Assembly (NCBI GenBank): GCA_003527885.1
Contig: DPWB01000375.1
Span: 1 to 12,056 of the forward strand
Reading direction: 5' to 3'
Source: Candidatus Competibacteraceae bacterium
GTDB lineage: Bacteria > Pseudomonadota > Gammaproteobacteria > Competibacterales > Competibacteraceae
DNA length: 12,056 nucleotides
Shown here: one piece after another, positions 1 to 8,684 of the stretch
Position numbering within the stretch: position 1 is the stretch's first letter
How the letters are laid out: every line of letters starts with the position of its first letter
The notes under the pieces: generated by a model
Seen by the model: only the letters and a program-made list of their open reading frames with translations
The model's database searches: none
Told to the model about the DNA's origin: nothing
Made by a program: the position numbers and the translations under genes

Positions 1-1
1 C

Positions 2-331
2 GATAGCAGCCGAGCGATCCGCGAGGAAGGCGAACGCCTGACAGCGGCCATCCCGACCAACTGCCACCCCATCGCACTGGACGAACGCGGCCAGGAATGG
101 ACCACGGCGGAACTGTCCGAACAGTTGGGCGGCTGGTTGCAAGACGGCCGCGATCTGAGCCTGTTGGTCGGTGGTCCCGACGGTCTGGACGCCTCGTGCC
201 GCGCTCGCGCCGAACGGCTGTGGGCGCTGTCGCGGCTGACCCTGCCGCATCCGCTGGTGCGGGTGCTGGTCGCCGAACAGCTCTATCGGGCGTGGAGTTT
301 GTTGCGCAACCACCCCTATCACCGCGCCTGA
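2..331 (+). CDS. rlmH: 23S rRNA (pseudouridine1915-N3)-methyltransferase RlmH, 5'-truncated by window edge
   Basis: This is the C-terminal 109 residues of RlmH; the start and about 45 N-terminal residues lie outside the window. RlmH is a small SPOUT-class (knotted) methyltransferase that uses S-adenosylmethionine to methylate pseudouridine 1915 in helix 69 of 23S rRNA on assembled 70S ribosomes. The sequence shows the family's diagnostic SPOUT core: the LLVGGPDGL loop, then [20 protein letters not shown], and the near-invariant ending NHPYHRA. These form the cofactor-binding knot and the C-terminal tail that reaches the target base. The stop (TGA, 329-331) lies one base before the maf ATG, which suggests translational coupling. 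In many gammaproteobacteria rlmH follows rsfS, so rsfS probably lies just upstream. Identification is very secure. Confidence 0.96.
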   Translation, partial: DSSRAIREEGERLTAAIPTNCHPIALDERGQEWTTAELSEQLGGWLQDGRDLSLLVGGPDGLDASCRARAERLWALSRLTLPHPLVRVLVAEQLYRAWSLLRNHPYHRA

Positions 332-332
332 T

Positions 333-917
333 ATGCCGGTCGCCCGAATCTATCTCGCCTCCGGTTCGCCCCGCCGCCGCGAACTGTTGCGGCAGATCGG
401 CGTCGGCTATCGGCGGCTGCCGGTCGCGGTGGACGAAACGCCGCTGCCCGGCGAACCGCCTGCCGCTTACGTGGCCCGGCTGGCACTGGCCAAAGCCCAA
501 GCGGGGGTCGGAGCGATCCGGCGCCAGGGTACGGGTTGGCCGGTGCTGGGCGCGGATACCGCGGTGGTGGTGGATGGCGCGATTCTCGGCAAACCCCGCG
601 ACCGGGACGAAGGGTTGGCGATGTTGGCGCTGCTGTCCGGCCGCGAACATGCGGTGCTGAGCGCGGTGTCTCTGGCAACCCCGACCCGACACGCGGTCAA
701 AGTACAGGAAAGCCGGGTCCGGTTCCGCGGCCTGTCCCCGGCGGAATGCGCGGCCTATTGGGCCAGCGGCGAACCGGCGGACAAGGCCGGCGGTTACGGC
801 ATTCAGGGGCGGGCGGCGGCCTTCATCGCCGAGTTGCGCGGCAGCTATTCCGGGGTCATGGGGCTGCCGCTGTTCGAGACCGCCGAACTGCTGCGTGAGT
901 TCGGGTTTTCCCTTTAA
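333..917 (+). CDS. maf: Maf-family nucleotide pyrophosphatase, YhdE type (dTTP/UTP pyrophosphatase)
   Basis: This 194-residue protein belongs to the Maf/HAM1-like house-cleaning pyrophosphatases, which cut nucleoside triphosphates to monophosphate and pyrophosphate in the cytoplasm. The N-terminal [11 protein letters not shown] signature (residues 8-18) is the phosphate-binding loop. ADTAVVVDG (74-82) carries the likely catalytic Asp75. KPRD (87-90) and [10 protein letters not shown] (150-159) are the other conserved blocks. The last two, with the overall match to E. coli YhdE, favour the dTTP/UTP-specific subfamily over the YceF (m7GTP) branch; that substrate call is inferred from family membership. 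The gene starts one base after the rlmH stop and has no clear Shine-Dalgarno, so reinitiation from rlmH is likely. Its position directly before rng matches the E. coli yhdE-rng-yhdP-tldD arrangement. Confidence 0.95.
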   Translation: MPVARIYLASGSPRRRELLRQIGVGYRRLPVAVDETPLPGEPPAAYVARLALAKAQAGVGAIRRQGTGWPVLGADTAVVVDGAILGKPRDRDEGLAMLALLSGREHAVLSAVSLATPTRHAVKVQESRVRFRGLSPAECAAYWASGEPADKAGGYGIQGRAAAFIAELRGSYSGVMGLPLFETAELLREFGFSL

Positions 918-936
918 CCTCCGTCAACCTCCTGAC

Positions 937-940
937 AGGG
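937..940 (+). promoter_or_regulatory. Candidate ribosome binding site for rng
   Basis: AGGG lies 11 nt before the ATG at 952, a slightly long spacing. It supports initiation at 952 rather than at the in-frame GTG at 895, which lies inside maf. It directly abuts another ATG at 941, which is too close to be served by it. Confidence 0.45.
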
Positions 941-951
941 ATGACCACCGT

Positions 952-2457
952 ATGAGCACGCGCGCCGAAGGCGGCACCGGCGACGAAATCCTGATCAACG
1001 TCACGCCTCGGGAAAACCGGGTCGCCGTCGTCGAGAACGGCGTCTTACAAGAGATTTTAATCGAGCGGGCCGGCCGACGCGGCTTGGTCGGCAACATCTA
1101 CAAGGGTCGCGTCGCGCGGGTCTTGCCCGGCATGGAAGCGGCGTTCGTGGATATCGGACTGGACCGGGCCGCCTTTTTGCACGTGTCCGACATCCGGTCC
1201 GAAACCTTCACCGAAACCGCGAACGGCGTCAACGGTCCCAACGGCGAACGGCCGCCGCCCATCACCGAACTGGTGCGCGAAGGTCAGGAGCGGGTGGTGC
1301 AGGTCATCAAGGACCCCATCGGCACCAAAGGGGCGCGGCTGACCACGCACATCACCTTGCCGTCCCGCTTTCTGGTGTTTTTGGCCGATTCCGATGTCGC
1401 GGGCGTTTCGGTCAAGATCGACGGCGAGCGCGAGCGGCAGCGCCTGAAGGAAGTGGTCAACGCCTTTCGCACCGAATTCGGCGGCGGCTACATCGTGCGC
1501 ACTGCCGCCGAAGGTGCGGAGCCCTGGGCGCTGCGGGCCGACATGCAGTTCTTGCAGCGCTTGTGGCGCTCCATCCAGGAACGCATCGCGCAAACCGGCG
1601 GCATCGCCGCGCTGTATGAGGATTTGCCGCTGGTGTTGCGGGTGCTGCGCGATTTCGTCGGCGACAGCGTGGAAAAAGTTCGCATCGACTCGCGCGAGAC
1701 CTGCCAGCGCATGTTGGAATTCGCCGACAAGTTCGTGCCGGAGATGGTGCCCCGGCTCGAACACTATCCCGGCGAGCGGCCGATTTTCGAGCTGTACGGG
1801 ATCGAGGATGAGATCCAGCGGGCGCTGGGCAAAAAGGTGCCGCTCAAATCCGGCGGCTACCTGATCGTCGATCAGACCGAAGCGATGACCACCATCGACG
1901 TCAACACCGGCGCTTACGTCGGCCATCGCAACTTGGAAGAAACCATCTTCAAGACCAATCTGGAGGCCGCCGCCGCCATCGCCCGGCAACTGCGGCTGCG
2001 CAATCTGGGCGGCATCATCATCCTCGATTTCATCGACATGGCCAGCGAGGAGCACCAGCAGGCGGTATTGAAAGCCCTGGAGAAGCACCTGGAAAAAGAC
2101 CGGGCCAAGAGCCACATCTCCCAGGTGTCGCCGCTGGGCCTGGTGGAGATGACGCGCAAGCGCACCCGCGAGAGCCTGGAGCAAATCTTGTGCGAGCCCT
2201 GCCCGCTGTGCGACGGCCGGGGCTCGATCAAGACCGCCGAAACCGTCTGCTACGAAATCTTCCGCGAGCTGTTGCGCGAAACTCGCCAGTATTCGCCGCG
2301 CCAGTTCGTGGTGCTGGCCGCGCCGGAAGTGGTCGATGCGATGCTGGATCAGGAATCGCACAGCGTGGCGCAACTGGAAGCGTTCATCGGCATCCCGATC
2401 AAGTTTCAGGCGGAAGCCTTGTATACCCGCGAACAATACGACGTGGTGTTGATGTGA
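952..2457 (+). CDS. rng: Ribonuclease G
   Basis: This 501-residue protein is an endoribonuclease of the RNase E/G family. RNase G trims the 5' end of 16S rRNA and cleaves selected mRNAs in AU-rich single-stranded regions. An S1 RNA-binding domain begins near residue 44 (GNIYKGRVARVLPGMEAAFV). The DNase I-like catalytic domain has TTIDVNTG with Asp316 and IILDFIDM with Asp359. These are 43 residues apart, as in the RNase E pair Asp303/Asp346 that binds catalytic Mg2+. CPLCDGRG (Cys417, Cys420) is the zinc-link motif that joins dimers. The protein ends soon after, with no long C-terminal scaffold, so it is RNase G (E. coli 489 residues) rather than RNase E. I chose ATG 952 because the N-terminus then aligns with E. 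coli Rng. A GTG at 895 would add 19 residues and overlap maf. The stop overlaps the next start (TGATG). Confidence 0.96.
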   Translation: MSTRAEGGTGDEILINVTPRENRVAVVENGVLQEILIERAGRRGLVGNIYKGRVARVLPGMEAAFVDIGLDRAAFLHVSDIRSETFTETANGVNGPNGERPPPITELVREGQERVVQVIKDPIGTKGARLTTHITLPSRFLVFLADSDVAGVSVKIDGERERQRLKEVVNAFRTEFGGGYIVRTAAEGAEPWALRADMQFLQRLWRSIQERIAQTGGIAALYEDLPLVLRVLRDFVGDSVEKVRIDSRETCQRMLEFADKFVPEMVPRLEHYPGERPIFELYGIEDEIQRALGKKVPLKSGGYLIVDQTEAMTTIDVNTGAYVGHRNLEETIFKTNLEAAAAIARQLRLRNLGGIIILDFIDMASEEHQQAVLKALEKHLEKDRAKSHISQVSPLGLVEMTRKRTRESLEQILCEPCPLCDGRGSIKTAETVCYEIFRELLRETRQYSPRQFVVLAAPEVVDAMLDQESHSVAQLEAFIGIPIKFQAEALYTREQYDVVLM

Positions 2458-5400
2458 TGTGGCATCCGCACGGTATGCCGCGCCGCCTGCTGCGTTGGAC
2501 CCGCCGGCTGTCGCTGGCGCTCTTGTTGCCGGCGTTGCTGTTGGCCGGCTACGCGCAGTGGTGGGTGCTGCCGCGCCTCGATGGCTACCGCGACGATCTG
2601 GCGGGCGCGCTGAGCGATTATCTGCGAGCGCCGGTACGGATCGAGGGGCTGGCGGCGGTCCGGGACGGCTGGCGGCTCGGCCTGCGGCTGCGGGACATCA
2701 GCCTGCAAGACCCCGATCGGAGTGCCACGTTAGCCCATTTTTCCCGGGCGGTGATCGCGCTGGATTTGTGGCGCTCGCTGCGGGAATGGCGGCCGGTGCT
2801 AAACCGCGTCCGGCTGGAGGGCGTCAACCTGACGCTGGAACAGGGGCCGGACGGGGCGGTGCGCCTGCTGGAGGCCGCCGGCGATGCGCAAACCGCGACT
2901 TCGCTGCCAGAATTCGGCCGCTGGCTGTTCTCCTTGCCAAGGCTGGAGATCGTCGGCGAGCAACTGGCCGTGCGCCGTCCCGACGGGGTCGGCGTGCGGC
3001 TCGAACATCCTTACCTGCAACTCCAGCAAATTCCGGCCGGCCAGCGCTTGACCTTCGTGGCCGAACTGCCGGCCGGCTCCGGCGAGCGGCTTCAGCTGGA
3101 AATCGAGCGCGCCGCTCCGGCGAGCGATCCCGGAACCGAGCGAGGCACTTTCCTGTTTCGCGCCGACCGGCTCGAATTGGCCGGCTGGCCGTTACCGCTG
3201 ACTTTTGACACCGGTCAAGCGGCCTTGGAGCTCGGCGGCGATTGGCGGGACTGGCGACCGTCCCGGTTCGATGGCCGCTTGCGTCTGAAGCGGGCGGCCC
3301 TAAAAGCGGACCCGCGCGCCGCCTTGCTGAAAACTTGGCTAGCCCGCTGGAGCGACGGTGAAGCGCGCTTCGACTGGCGGCGTCAGGAAAGCGGTTGGCG
3401 GCTGCAAGGCTGGCTCCGTCTCGGCGACGATAAAGGCCAGAACATCCGCCAGCCGAGCTTCGAACTGAACCGGACCGCGTTGGGGTGGCAGGGCGGGGCG
3501 CTCGATGTGCAGGCCCAGGATGTCCTGGCCTGGGCCACGCCTTGGCTGGACGAACCGGCCCGCCGCTGGCTGGTGCCGCTTGAGGTGCGCGGCGAACTGC
3601 CGGAACTCGCGTTCCAGGCGGGCGCCGCGCTCGCCGATTACTCCGCGACCGTGCAGTTGCGCGACGTGGGGTTCCAACCGGTCCGAAAATTGCCGGGGTT
3701 CGACGGTGTGAGCGGCGTCCTGAAGTTCGGCGCGACAGGCGGTCGGCTCGAACTGGACAGCCGCCGGGTGCGGGTGGACACTGCGGGCCTGTTCCGCGCG
3801 CCGCTCACCCTCAATACCCTGGCCGGCGCGTTGGACTGGCGGCGCTCCGACTCCGGTTTACGTCTGGAAAGCGACGGCTTGGCGGTGGCCAATGCCGATC
3901 TCAACGGCCGTTTTTGGGGCAACGTGCTGCTGCCCGATGCCGACAAACCCGTATTGGATATCGAAGGCCAGTATTGGGAGGTCCGGGGCGATCAGGCGAA
4001 GCGCTATCTTCCGGTGGCCGTGATTCCGCCCAAGGCGGTGGCTTGGCTGGATCGGGCGCTGGTCGGCGGCCGGGTGCTGTCCGGGGATATGGTGTTCCGG
4101 GGCCCGCCCGCCCATTTCCCCTTCGACGGCGGTGAAGGGTTGTTCGAGACGCGCTTTCGCGTCGAAAACGCCATACTGGATTACATGCCCGGTTGGCCGC
4201 GGTTCGAACAGGGACGGGCCACGGTGACGTTCCGCAACCGCGGCTTGCGGGTCGAGGCGGAAGCCGGCCGCTTGGCGGATGGCGCGGTGGAAAACGCTAT
4301 CGTCGGTATCGACGATTTGGACAAGGTGGTCATCGAGGCGAAGGGACGGGTCAAGGGGAGCGGCGCCGGCATGTGGCAGGTGTTGGCGGACAGCCCGGCG
4401 GGCCGCGCGCTGGGCGAGGATTTGCCGGCCTTGCGCATCCGCGGGGACACCGCGCTCGATTTGCGGCTGACCCTTCCTTTGGATTCCCGCCCCGGAGAGG
4501 TGCGGGGCCAAGTTAGCTTGCTGGATAACACGATCGAGCTGGCCGCCTGGAACATTGGCCTGGACCGGTTGCGCGGTGCGGTGCGCTTCACGCAAGCCGA
4601 TCTGGACGCGAAAAACGTCCAGGCGCTGTTGCGGGGCCAGCCGATCCAGCTCGATTTAGCCTTGCTCGGTCGCGAGGGCCGCCGGGATTTGCAGGTGCGC
4701 CTACGAAGCCGCTTGGCGCTACAAAGCTTGCTGGATGAGCCGGCCGCCCTGCTGGAGACTTATCTCGGCGGCAAGAGCGAGTGGGAGGCGGTGCTGACCA
4801 TTCCGACCCAGCGCCGGGAGCGCCCGGACGCGCCGGCTTTCGCCTTGGAACTCGCCTCGAACTTGCGCGGCACCGCCGTCTATCTTCCTGCCCCGCTGGG
4901 CAAGACCGCCGCCGAAACCCGGCCATTCAAGCTCGGCGTGCAACCTTCCGTGGCCGGAACGACCCTAAATGCCGGGCTGGAATACGGGCCGCTGGTGCGG
5001 GCCGCGCTGGAGTTGGGCGATTTTCCGCGCCAACCTCGCTTCGAGCGCGGCGAGCTGCGCGTCAACGCCGGCGCGGCAACGCTGCCGGATGGGCCGGGGC
5101 TGGCGGTGGTGGCCGATCTGCCGCGCTGGAGCCCGCAGCTTCCCGCCGGCCGGCCGGCCCCGAAGCCGCCCGCCAGCAACGCGCCCGCCAAGCGCCGCGC
5201 GGGGTCGGTAAAAGACTCGGGCCTCAAGCCGGTCACCGGCGCTTGGCGCTTGTTGCGCGGCGTCGAGGCCCGCATCGGCGAGCTGGTCCTTGGCGGGCGC
5301 TCTTTCTCTCGGGTCACGGTACAGGCCAAGCGCCAGCAAGACGGCCTGACGATCGACTGCGAGGGAGAGCGCTTGTCCGGCCGGATCACTCTGCCCGACG

Positions 5401-6356
5401 AGCCGACCCCGCAGCGGCCGGTACGGGCCGACTGGCGACGCCTGTTCGTCGGTCCGTCGGTCGAGCGCCCGGACCAACGCGACAGCCCGGCCGAACTGGA
5501 CCCCCGACAGTTGCCGCCGCTGGTGCTGAGCGTGGCGGATTTGCGGGTCGGCGAGGCGGCTTTGGGCCGGTTACGGGTGACCGCGCTACCGCGCCCGGAC
5601 GGCATCCGATTGCCGGAAATCCGCTTGGATGCCGAAAGCCAGCGCATCGAGGCCAGCGGCGACTGGTGGTCGAGCGGCGCGGGCCAGCAGTCCAAACTCG
5701 ACGCCGCGTTGCACGGCCGGTCGCTGGGAGAAACGCTGGCGGCCTTCGGCTATCCGGGCAGCGGCGTCGAGCGCGGGGAAACCGAAGCCGATTTGGCGGT
5801 CGAATGGAAAGCGGGGTTGCCCGATTTTGCGCTGGAACGCCTCGACGGCACCCTGAAACTGCAAGTCGGTCCGGGACAGTTGCGCGATATCAAGCCCGGC
5901 TTGGGGCGGCTGATCGGCATGTTGAACGTGCAAAATCTGACGCGCCGGCTCAACTTCGATTTCAGCGATCTGTTCCAGCCGGGCATGGGCTTCGACCGGA
6001 TTGCGGGCGAGTTCACCTTCAAACACGGCAATGCCCGCACCGAAAATTTGGTGGTCGAAGCCCCGTCGGCGCGCATCGAAGTTTGGGGCCGGATCGGGCT
6101 GCAAGCGCGTGATTTCGATCAGATCATCACGGTGGTGCCCAATTTTGGCGGCACGCTGCCGGTGGCCGGGGCGATCGCCGGTGGACCGGTGGTCGGCGCG
6201 GCGGTGTTCGTCGCCGAGCGCTTGCTGCAAAAAGATATCGAACACGCCACGCGCTATCGTTACGCTTTGAAGGGCTCCTGGGACAACCCGGTGATGGAGC
6301 CTTTGCAACACTCGCCCGCTCCCGCTCAGGCGGAAGGGTTCGCCAGCGATCATTGA
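2457..6356 (+). CDS. yhdP: YhdP: AsmA-like inter-membrane phospholipid transport protein
   Basis: This is a 1299-residue, inner-membrane-anchored periplasmic protein; E. coli YhdP has 1266 residues. YhdP, with TamB and YdbH, is one of the AsmA-like bridge proteins that carry phospholipids from inner to outer membrane. A basic N-terminus with several Arg is followed by one hydrophobic segment (about residues 19-36), the membrane anchor. The long body is rich in alternating beta-strand sequence, as expected for a hydrophobic groove. The C-terminal AsmA-like region contains FDFSDLFQPGMGFDRIAGEF and a Gly-rich hydrophobic stretch (about 1229-1257, including PVVGAAVFVAERLL), both closely matching E. 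coli YhdP. A Pro/Ala/Lys-rich linker spans about residues 896-922. ATG 2457 overlaps the rng stop by one base; ATG 2475 (MPRRLLRW) is an alternative. The open frame extends upstream to 2190 inside rng, but that part is out of frame with a real gene and is not coding. Confidence 0.94.
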   Translation: MWHPHGMPRRLLRWTRRLSLALLLPALLLAGYAQWWVLPRLDGYRDDLAGALSDYLRAPVRIEGLAAVRDGWRLGLRLRDISLQDPDRSATLAHFSRAVIALDLWRSLREWRPVLNRVRLEGVNLTLEQGPDGAVRLLEAAGDAQTATSLPEFGRWLFSLPRLEIVGEQLAVRRPDGVGVRLEHPYLQLQQIPAGQRLTFVAELPAGSGERLQLEIERAAPASDPGTERGTFLFRADRLELAGWPLPLTFDTGQAALELGGDWRDWRPSRFDGRLRLKRAALKADPRAALLKTWLARWSDGEARFDWRRQESGWRLQGWLRLGDDKGQNIRQPSFELNRTALGWQGGALDVQAQDVLAWATPWLDEPARRWLVPLEVRGELPELAFQAGAALADYSATVQLRDVGFQPVRKLPGFDGVSGVLKFGATGGRLELDSRRVRVDTAGLFRAPLTLNTLAGALDWRRSDSGLRLESDGLAVANADLNGRFWGNVLLPDADKPVLDIEGQYWEVRGDQAKRYLPVAVIPPKAVAWLDRALVGGRVLSGDMVFRGPPAHFPFDGGEGLFETRFRVENAILDYMPGWPRFEQGRATVTFRNRGLRVEAEAGRLADGAVENAIVGIDDLDKVVIEAKGRVKGSGAGMWQVLADSPAGRALGEDLPALRIRGDTALDLRLTLPLDSRPGEVRGQVSLLDNTIELAAWNIGLDRLRGAVRFTQADLDAKNVQALLRGQPIQLDLALLGREGRRDLQVRLRSRLALQSLLDEPAALLETYLGGKSEWEAVLTIPTQRRERPDAPAFALELASNLRGTAVYLPAPLGKTAAETRPFKLGVQPSVAGTTLNAGLEYGPLVRAALELGDFPRQPRFERGELRVNAGAATLPDGPGLAVVADLPRWSPQLPAGRPAPKPPASNAPAKRRAGSVKDSGLKPVTGAWRLLRGVEARIGELVLGGRSFSRVTVQAKRQQDGLTIDCEGERLSGRITLPDEPTPQRPVRADWRRLFVGPSVERPDQRDSPAELDPRQLPPLVLSVADLRVGEAALGRLRVTALPRPDGIRLPEIRLDAESQRIEASGDWWSSGAGQQSKLDAALHGRSLGETLAAFGYPGSGVERGETEADLAVEWKAGLPDFALERLDGTLKLQVGPGQLRDIKPGLGRLIGMLNVQNLTRRLNFDFSDLFQPGMGFDRIAGEFTFKHGNARTENLVVEAPSARIEVWGRIGLQARDFDQIITVVPNFGGTLPVAGAIAGGPVVGAAVFVAERLLQKDIEHATRYRYALKGSWDNPVMEPLQHSPAPAQAEGFASDH

Positions 6357-6360
6357 GAGG
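6357..6360 (+). promoter_or_regulatory. Ribosome binding site for the nitrilase-family gene
   Basis: GAGG follows the yhdP stop codon and sits 8 nt before ATG 6369. It is the clearest Shine-Dalgarno in the window and fixes this start. Confidence 0.6.
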
Positions 6361-6368
6361 TTGAGATC

Positions 6369-7187
6369 ATGCCGATTTTGGCCGCGGTACAAATGGTTTC
6401 CGGGCCCGGCGTCGCCGAAAATTTGGCCGCCGCCGCCGAGCTGCTCGCCCTGGCCGCCGCCAACGGCGCGCAATTGGCGGTGTTGCCGGAAAATTTTGCC
6501 CTGATGGGCCGCCGGGAAAGCGACCAGCTGGCGGCGCGCGAGCGCGAGGGCGACGGGCCGATCCAGGCGTTTCTGGCCGAGCAGGCCGCCCGCCACGGTT
6601 TGTGGCTGGTCGGCGGTACGGTTCCGCTGTGTGGCGACGACGAGCGGCGGGTGCGGGCGGCCTGTCTGTTGTTCGACGATCGGGGCCGGCAGGTAGCCCG
6701 TTACGACAAGGTGCACTTGTTCGACGTTTGCGTCGTCGGCAGTGCGGAGCGCTACGCCGAATCGGCCACCATCGAGCCGGGCGAGCGTTACGTGGTCGCC
6801 GATACCCCGCTGGGCCGGCTAGGGTTGGCGGTGTGTTACGATCTGCGGTTTCCGGAGCAGTTCCGCGCCATGGTCGAGCAGGGCATGACGGTCGCGGTGC
6901 TGCCGGCGGCGTTTACCGCCGCCACCGGCAAGGCGCACTGGGAAACGCTGCTCAGAACGCGGGCCATCGAGAACCAGTGCTACGTGGTGGCTTCGGCTCA
7001 AGGCGGGCTTCATGCCAACGGTCGGGAAACCCACGGCGACAGTGCGATCGTCGATCCGTGGGGGGAGATTTTGCACCGGTTGCCGCAAGGGCCGGGGTTG
7101 GTGTGGGCCGAGTTCGACCCGGAACGGCTCAAGCAGATCAGACGACAATTTCCAGTCTTGGAGCACCGGGTAGCGGTGGCGATGTGA
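6369..7187 (+). CDS. Nitrilase-superfamily (carbon-nitrogen) hydrolase, Nit1-like, probable deaminated-glutathione amidase
   Basis: This 272-residue cytoplasmic enzyme has the complete nitrilase-superfamily catalytic triad. Glu41 is in VLPENFAL, Lys114 in YDKVHLFDV, and the nucleophile Cys156 in [10 protein letters not shown]. The stretch [20 protein letters not shown] (182-201) is typical of the Nit/NitFhit branch, whose mammalian and yeast members hydrolyse deaminated glutathione, a by-product of transaminases. That substrate is inferred from family resemblance; an omega-amidase or other amidase activity is possible. The gene begins 12 nt after yhdP and ends 7 nt before tldD. A gene of this family between yhdP and tldD also occurs in Pseudomonas, so the position appears conserved, although no functional link to the envelope gene is evident. 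No FHIT domain is fused to it. Confidence 0.9.
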   Translation: MPILAAVQMVSGPGVAENLAAAAELLALAAANGAQLAVLPENFALMGRRESDQLAAREREGDGPIQAFLAEQAARHGLWLVGGTVPLCGDDERRVRAACLLFDDRGRQVARYDKVHLFDVCVVGSAERYAESATIEPGERYVVADTPLGRLGLAVCYDLRFPEQFRAMVEQGMTVAVLPAAFTAATGKAHWETLLRTRAIENQCYVVASAQGGLHANGRETHGDSAIVDPWGEILHRLPQGPGLVWAEFDPERLKQIRRQFPVLEHRVAVAM

Positions 7188-7194
7188 AAACACC

Positions 7195-8643
7195 ATGACG
7201 ACCGATTCCCTCACGCTCGCCCGCCAGCGGTTGCTGGTTCCCGCCGGCCTGGGCGAGGACGATCTAGAGCGCACGCTGTCCTGCCTGTTGGGCCACGCCA
7301 TCGACGGCGGCGATCTGTATTTCCAACTGCGCCGGGCCGAGTCTTGGGCGCTGGAGGACGGCCAGGTCAAACAGGCCAGCCACGCCATCCAGCACGGGGT
7401 CGGCGTGCGGGCGGTGAGCGGCGAAAAGACCGGTTTTGCCTATTCGGACGAGATCGTGCCGGCGGCCTTGCTGGACGCCGCGACCGCCGCCCGCGCCATC
7501 GCCCGCCACGGCGGCGCGGGGGGCCGGCTTCAGGCGTGGCGGAGCAGCGGACGAACCGCCCTGTATCGGCCGCTCGACCCGCTGGAGAGCTTGTCGGCCG
7601 AGGCCAAGATTCGGCTGCTGGAGCAGGTGGACGCCGAAGCGCGCCGCCAGGACCCGCGCGTGACCCAGGTGATGGTCAGCTTGGCCGGCACCCAGGATAC
7701 GATTTTGGTGGCCGGCAGCGACGGCACGCTGGCCGGCGACGTGCGGCCGCTGGTGCGGCTGAGCGTGACGGTGATCGCCGAGCAGGGCGGCCGCCGCGAA
7801 CAGGGCAGCTCCGGGGGCGGCGGCCGGGTCGCCTACGGCTGGTTCCTGGACGGGGAACGCGCCCTGCACCACGCCAGGGAAGCGGTGCGGCTGGCGCTGG
7901 TCAATCTGGAGGCCGTTCCCGCGCCCGCCGGCACCATGATCGTGGTGCTGGGGCCGGGCTGGCCGGGCATCCTGCTGCACGAGGCCGTCGGCCACGGCCT
8001 GGAGGGCGATTTCAACCGCAAGGGGACTTCGGCGTTCAGCGGCCGGATCGGCGAGCGGGTGGCGTCGCCGCTGTGCACCGTGGTGGACGACGGCACGTTG
8101 GCCGGCCGGCGCGGCTCGCTCAACATCGACGACGAAGGCACCCCGACCCGATGCACCACCTTGATCGAGCGTGGCGTACTGAAAGGCTATTTGCAGGACA
8201 AGCTCAACGCCCGCCTGATGAAAACCGCCTCGACCGGCAACGGCCGGCGCGAATCCTACGCCCATTTGCCGCTGCCGCGCATGACCAACACCTACCTGCT
8301 GGCGGGCGCGCACGACCCGGCCGAAATCATCGCGTCAGTGGAGCGGGGCCTGTACGCGGTCAACTTTGGCGGCGGCCAGGTCGACATCACCTCGGGCAAA
8401 TTTGTCTTTTCCGCCAGTGAAGCCTATCTGATCGAAAACGGCCGGGTGACCCGACCGGTCAAGGGCGCGACCCTGATCGGCGACGGCCCGGACGTGCTGA
8501 CCCAGGTTTCCATGGTCGGCAACGATCTGAAGCTCGACGCCGGCGTCGGCACCTGCGGCAAGGACGGCCAGAGCGTGCCGGTCGGCGTCGGTCAGCCGAC
8601 CCTCAAGGTGGACGCCCTCACCGTCGGCGGGACCCAGGCTTGA
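7195..8643 (+). CDS. tldD: Metalloprotease TldD (catalytic subunit of TldD/TldE)
   Basis: This 482-residue protein is almost the same length as E. coli TldD (481). TldD pairs with TldE (PmbA) to form a cytoplasmic zinc protease that degrades unfolded peptides. In E. coli it removes the leader of the microcin B17 precursor and degrades the antitoxin CcdA. The zinc motif HEAVGH is intact, with His262, Glu263 and His267 in [20 protein letters not shown]. The third ligand, Cys454, is present in [20 protein letters not shown] near the C-terminus. The enzyme should therefore be active. The ATG lies 7 nt after the nitrilase stop, with only a weak purine run before it, so translation is probably coupled. 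Its partner gene pmbA follows directly. No microcin precursor or ccdA-like gene is visible in this window. Confidence 0.96.
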   Translation: MTTDSLTLARQRLLVPAGLGEDDLERTLSCLLGHAIDGGDLYFQLRRAESWALEDGQVKQASHAIQHGVGVRAVSGEKTGFAYSDEIVPAALLDAATAARAIARHGGAGGRLQAWRSSGRTALYRPLDPLESLSAEAKIRLLEQVDAEARRQDPRVTQVMVSLAGTQDTILVAGSDGTLAGDVRPLVRLSVTVIAEQGGRREQGSSGGGGRVAYGWFLDGERALHHAREAVRLALVNLEAVPAPAGTMIVVLGPGWPGILLHEAVGHGLEGDFNRKGTSAFSGRIGERVASPLCTVVDDGTLAGRRGSLNIDDEGTPTRCTTLIERGVLKGYLQDKLNARLMKTASTGNGRRESYAHLPLPRMTNTYLLAGAHDPAEIIASVERGLYAVNFGGGQVDITSGKFVFSASEAYLIENGRVTRPVKGATLIGDGPDVLTQVSMVGNDLKLDAGVGTCGKDGQSVPVGVGQPTLKVDALTVGGTQA

Positions 8644-8684
8644 AACCCTTCACCAACCCGACAGCTCCCTGAAATTCCCCGCCC

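Noticed and set aside
895..951. GTG at 895 as an earlier rng start
   Set aside because: It lies inside maf and adds 19 residues absent from E. coli Rng. ATG 952 has an upstream AGGG and aligns with the family start.
941..955. Four-codon open frame (MTTV) overlapping the rng start, as a possible leader peptide
   Set aside because: The only Shine-Dalgarno-like sequence directly abuts its ATG, leaving no spacing for initiation, so it is most likely chance.
1057..2436. A 459-codon open frame antisense to rng
   Set aside because: It is the shadow of the rng reading frame. The translation has the Ala/Gln/His/Asp-rich look of antisense GC-rich DNA and no recognisable domains.
2190..2456. In-frame upstream extension of yhdP into rng (89 codons)
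   Set aside because: This stretch encodes the zinc-link region and C-terminus of RNase G in another frame. ATG 2457 gives a proper membrane-anchor N-terminus for YhdP.
5586..6716. A 376-codon minus-strand open frame spanning the end of yhdP and the start of the nitrilase gene
   Set aside because: It crosses two well-supported genes, has no recognisable motif and has the same antisense composition bias.
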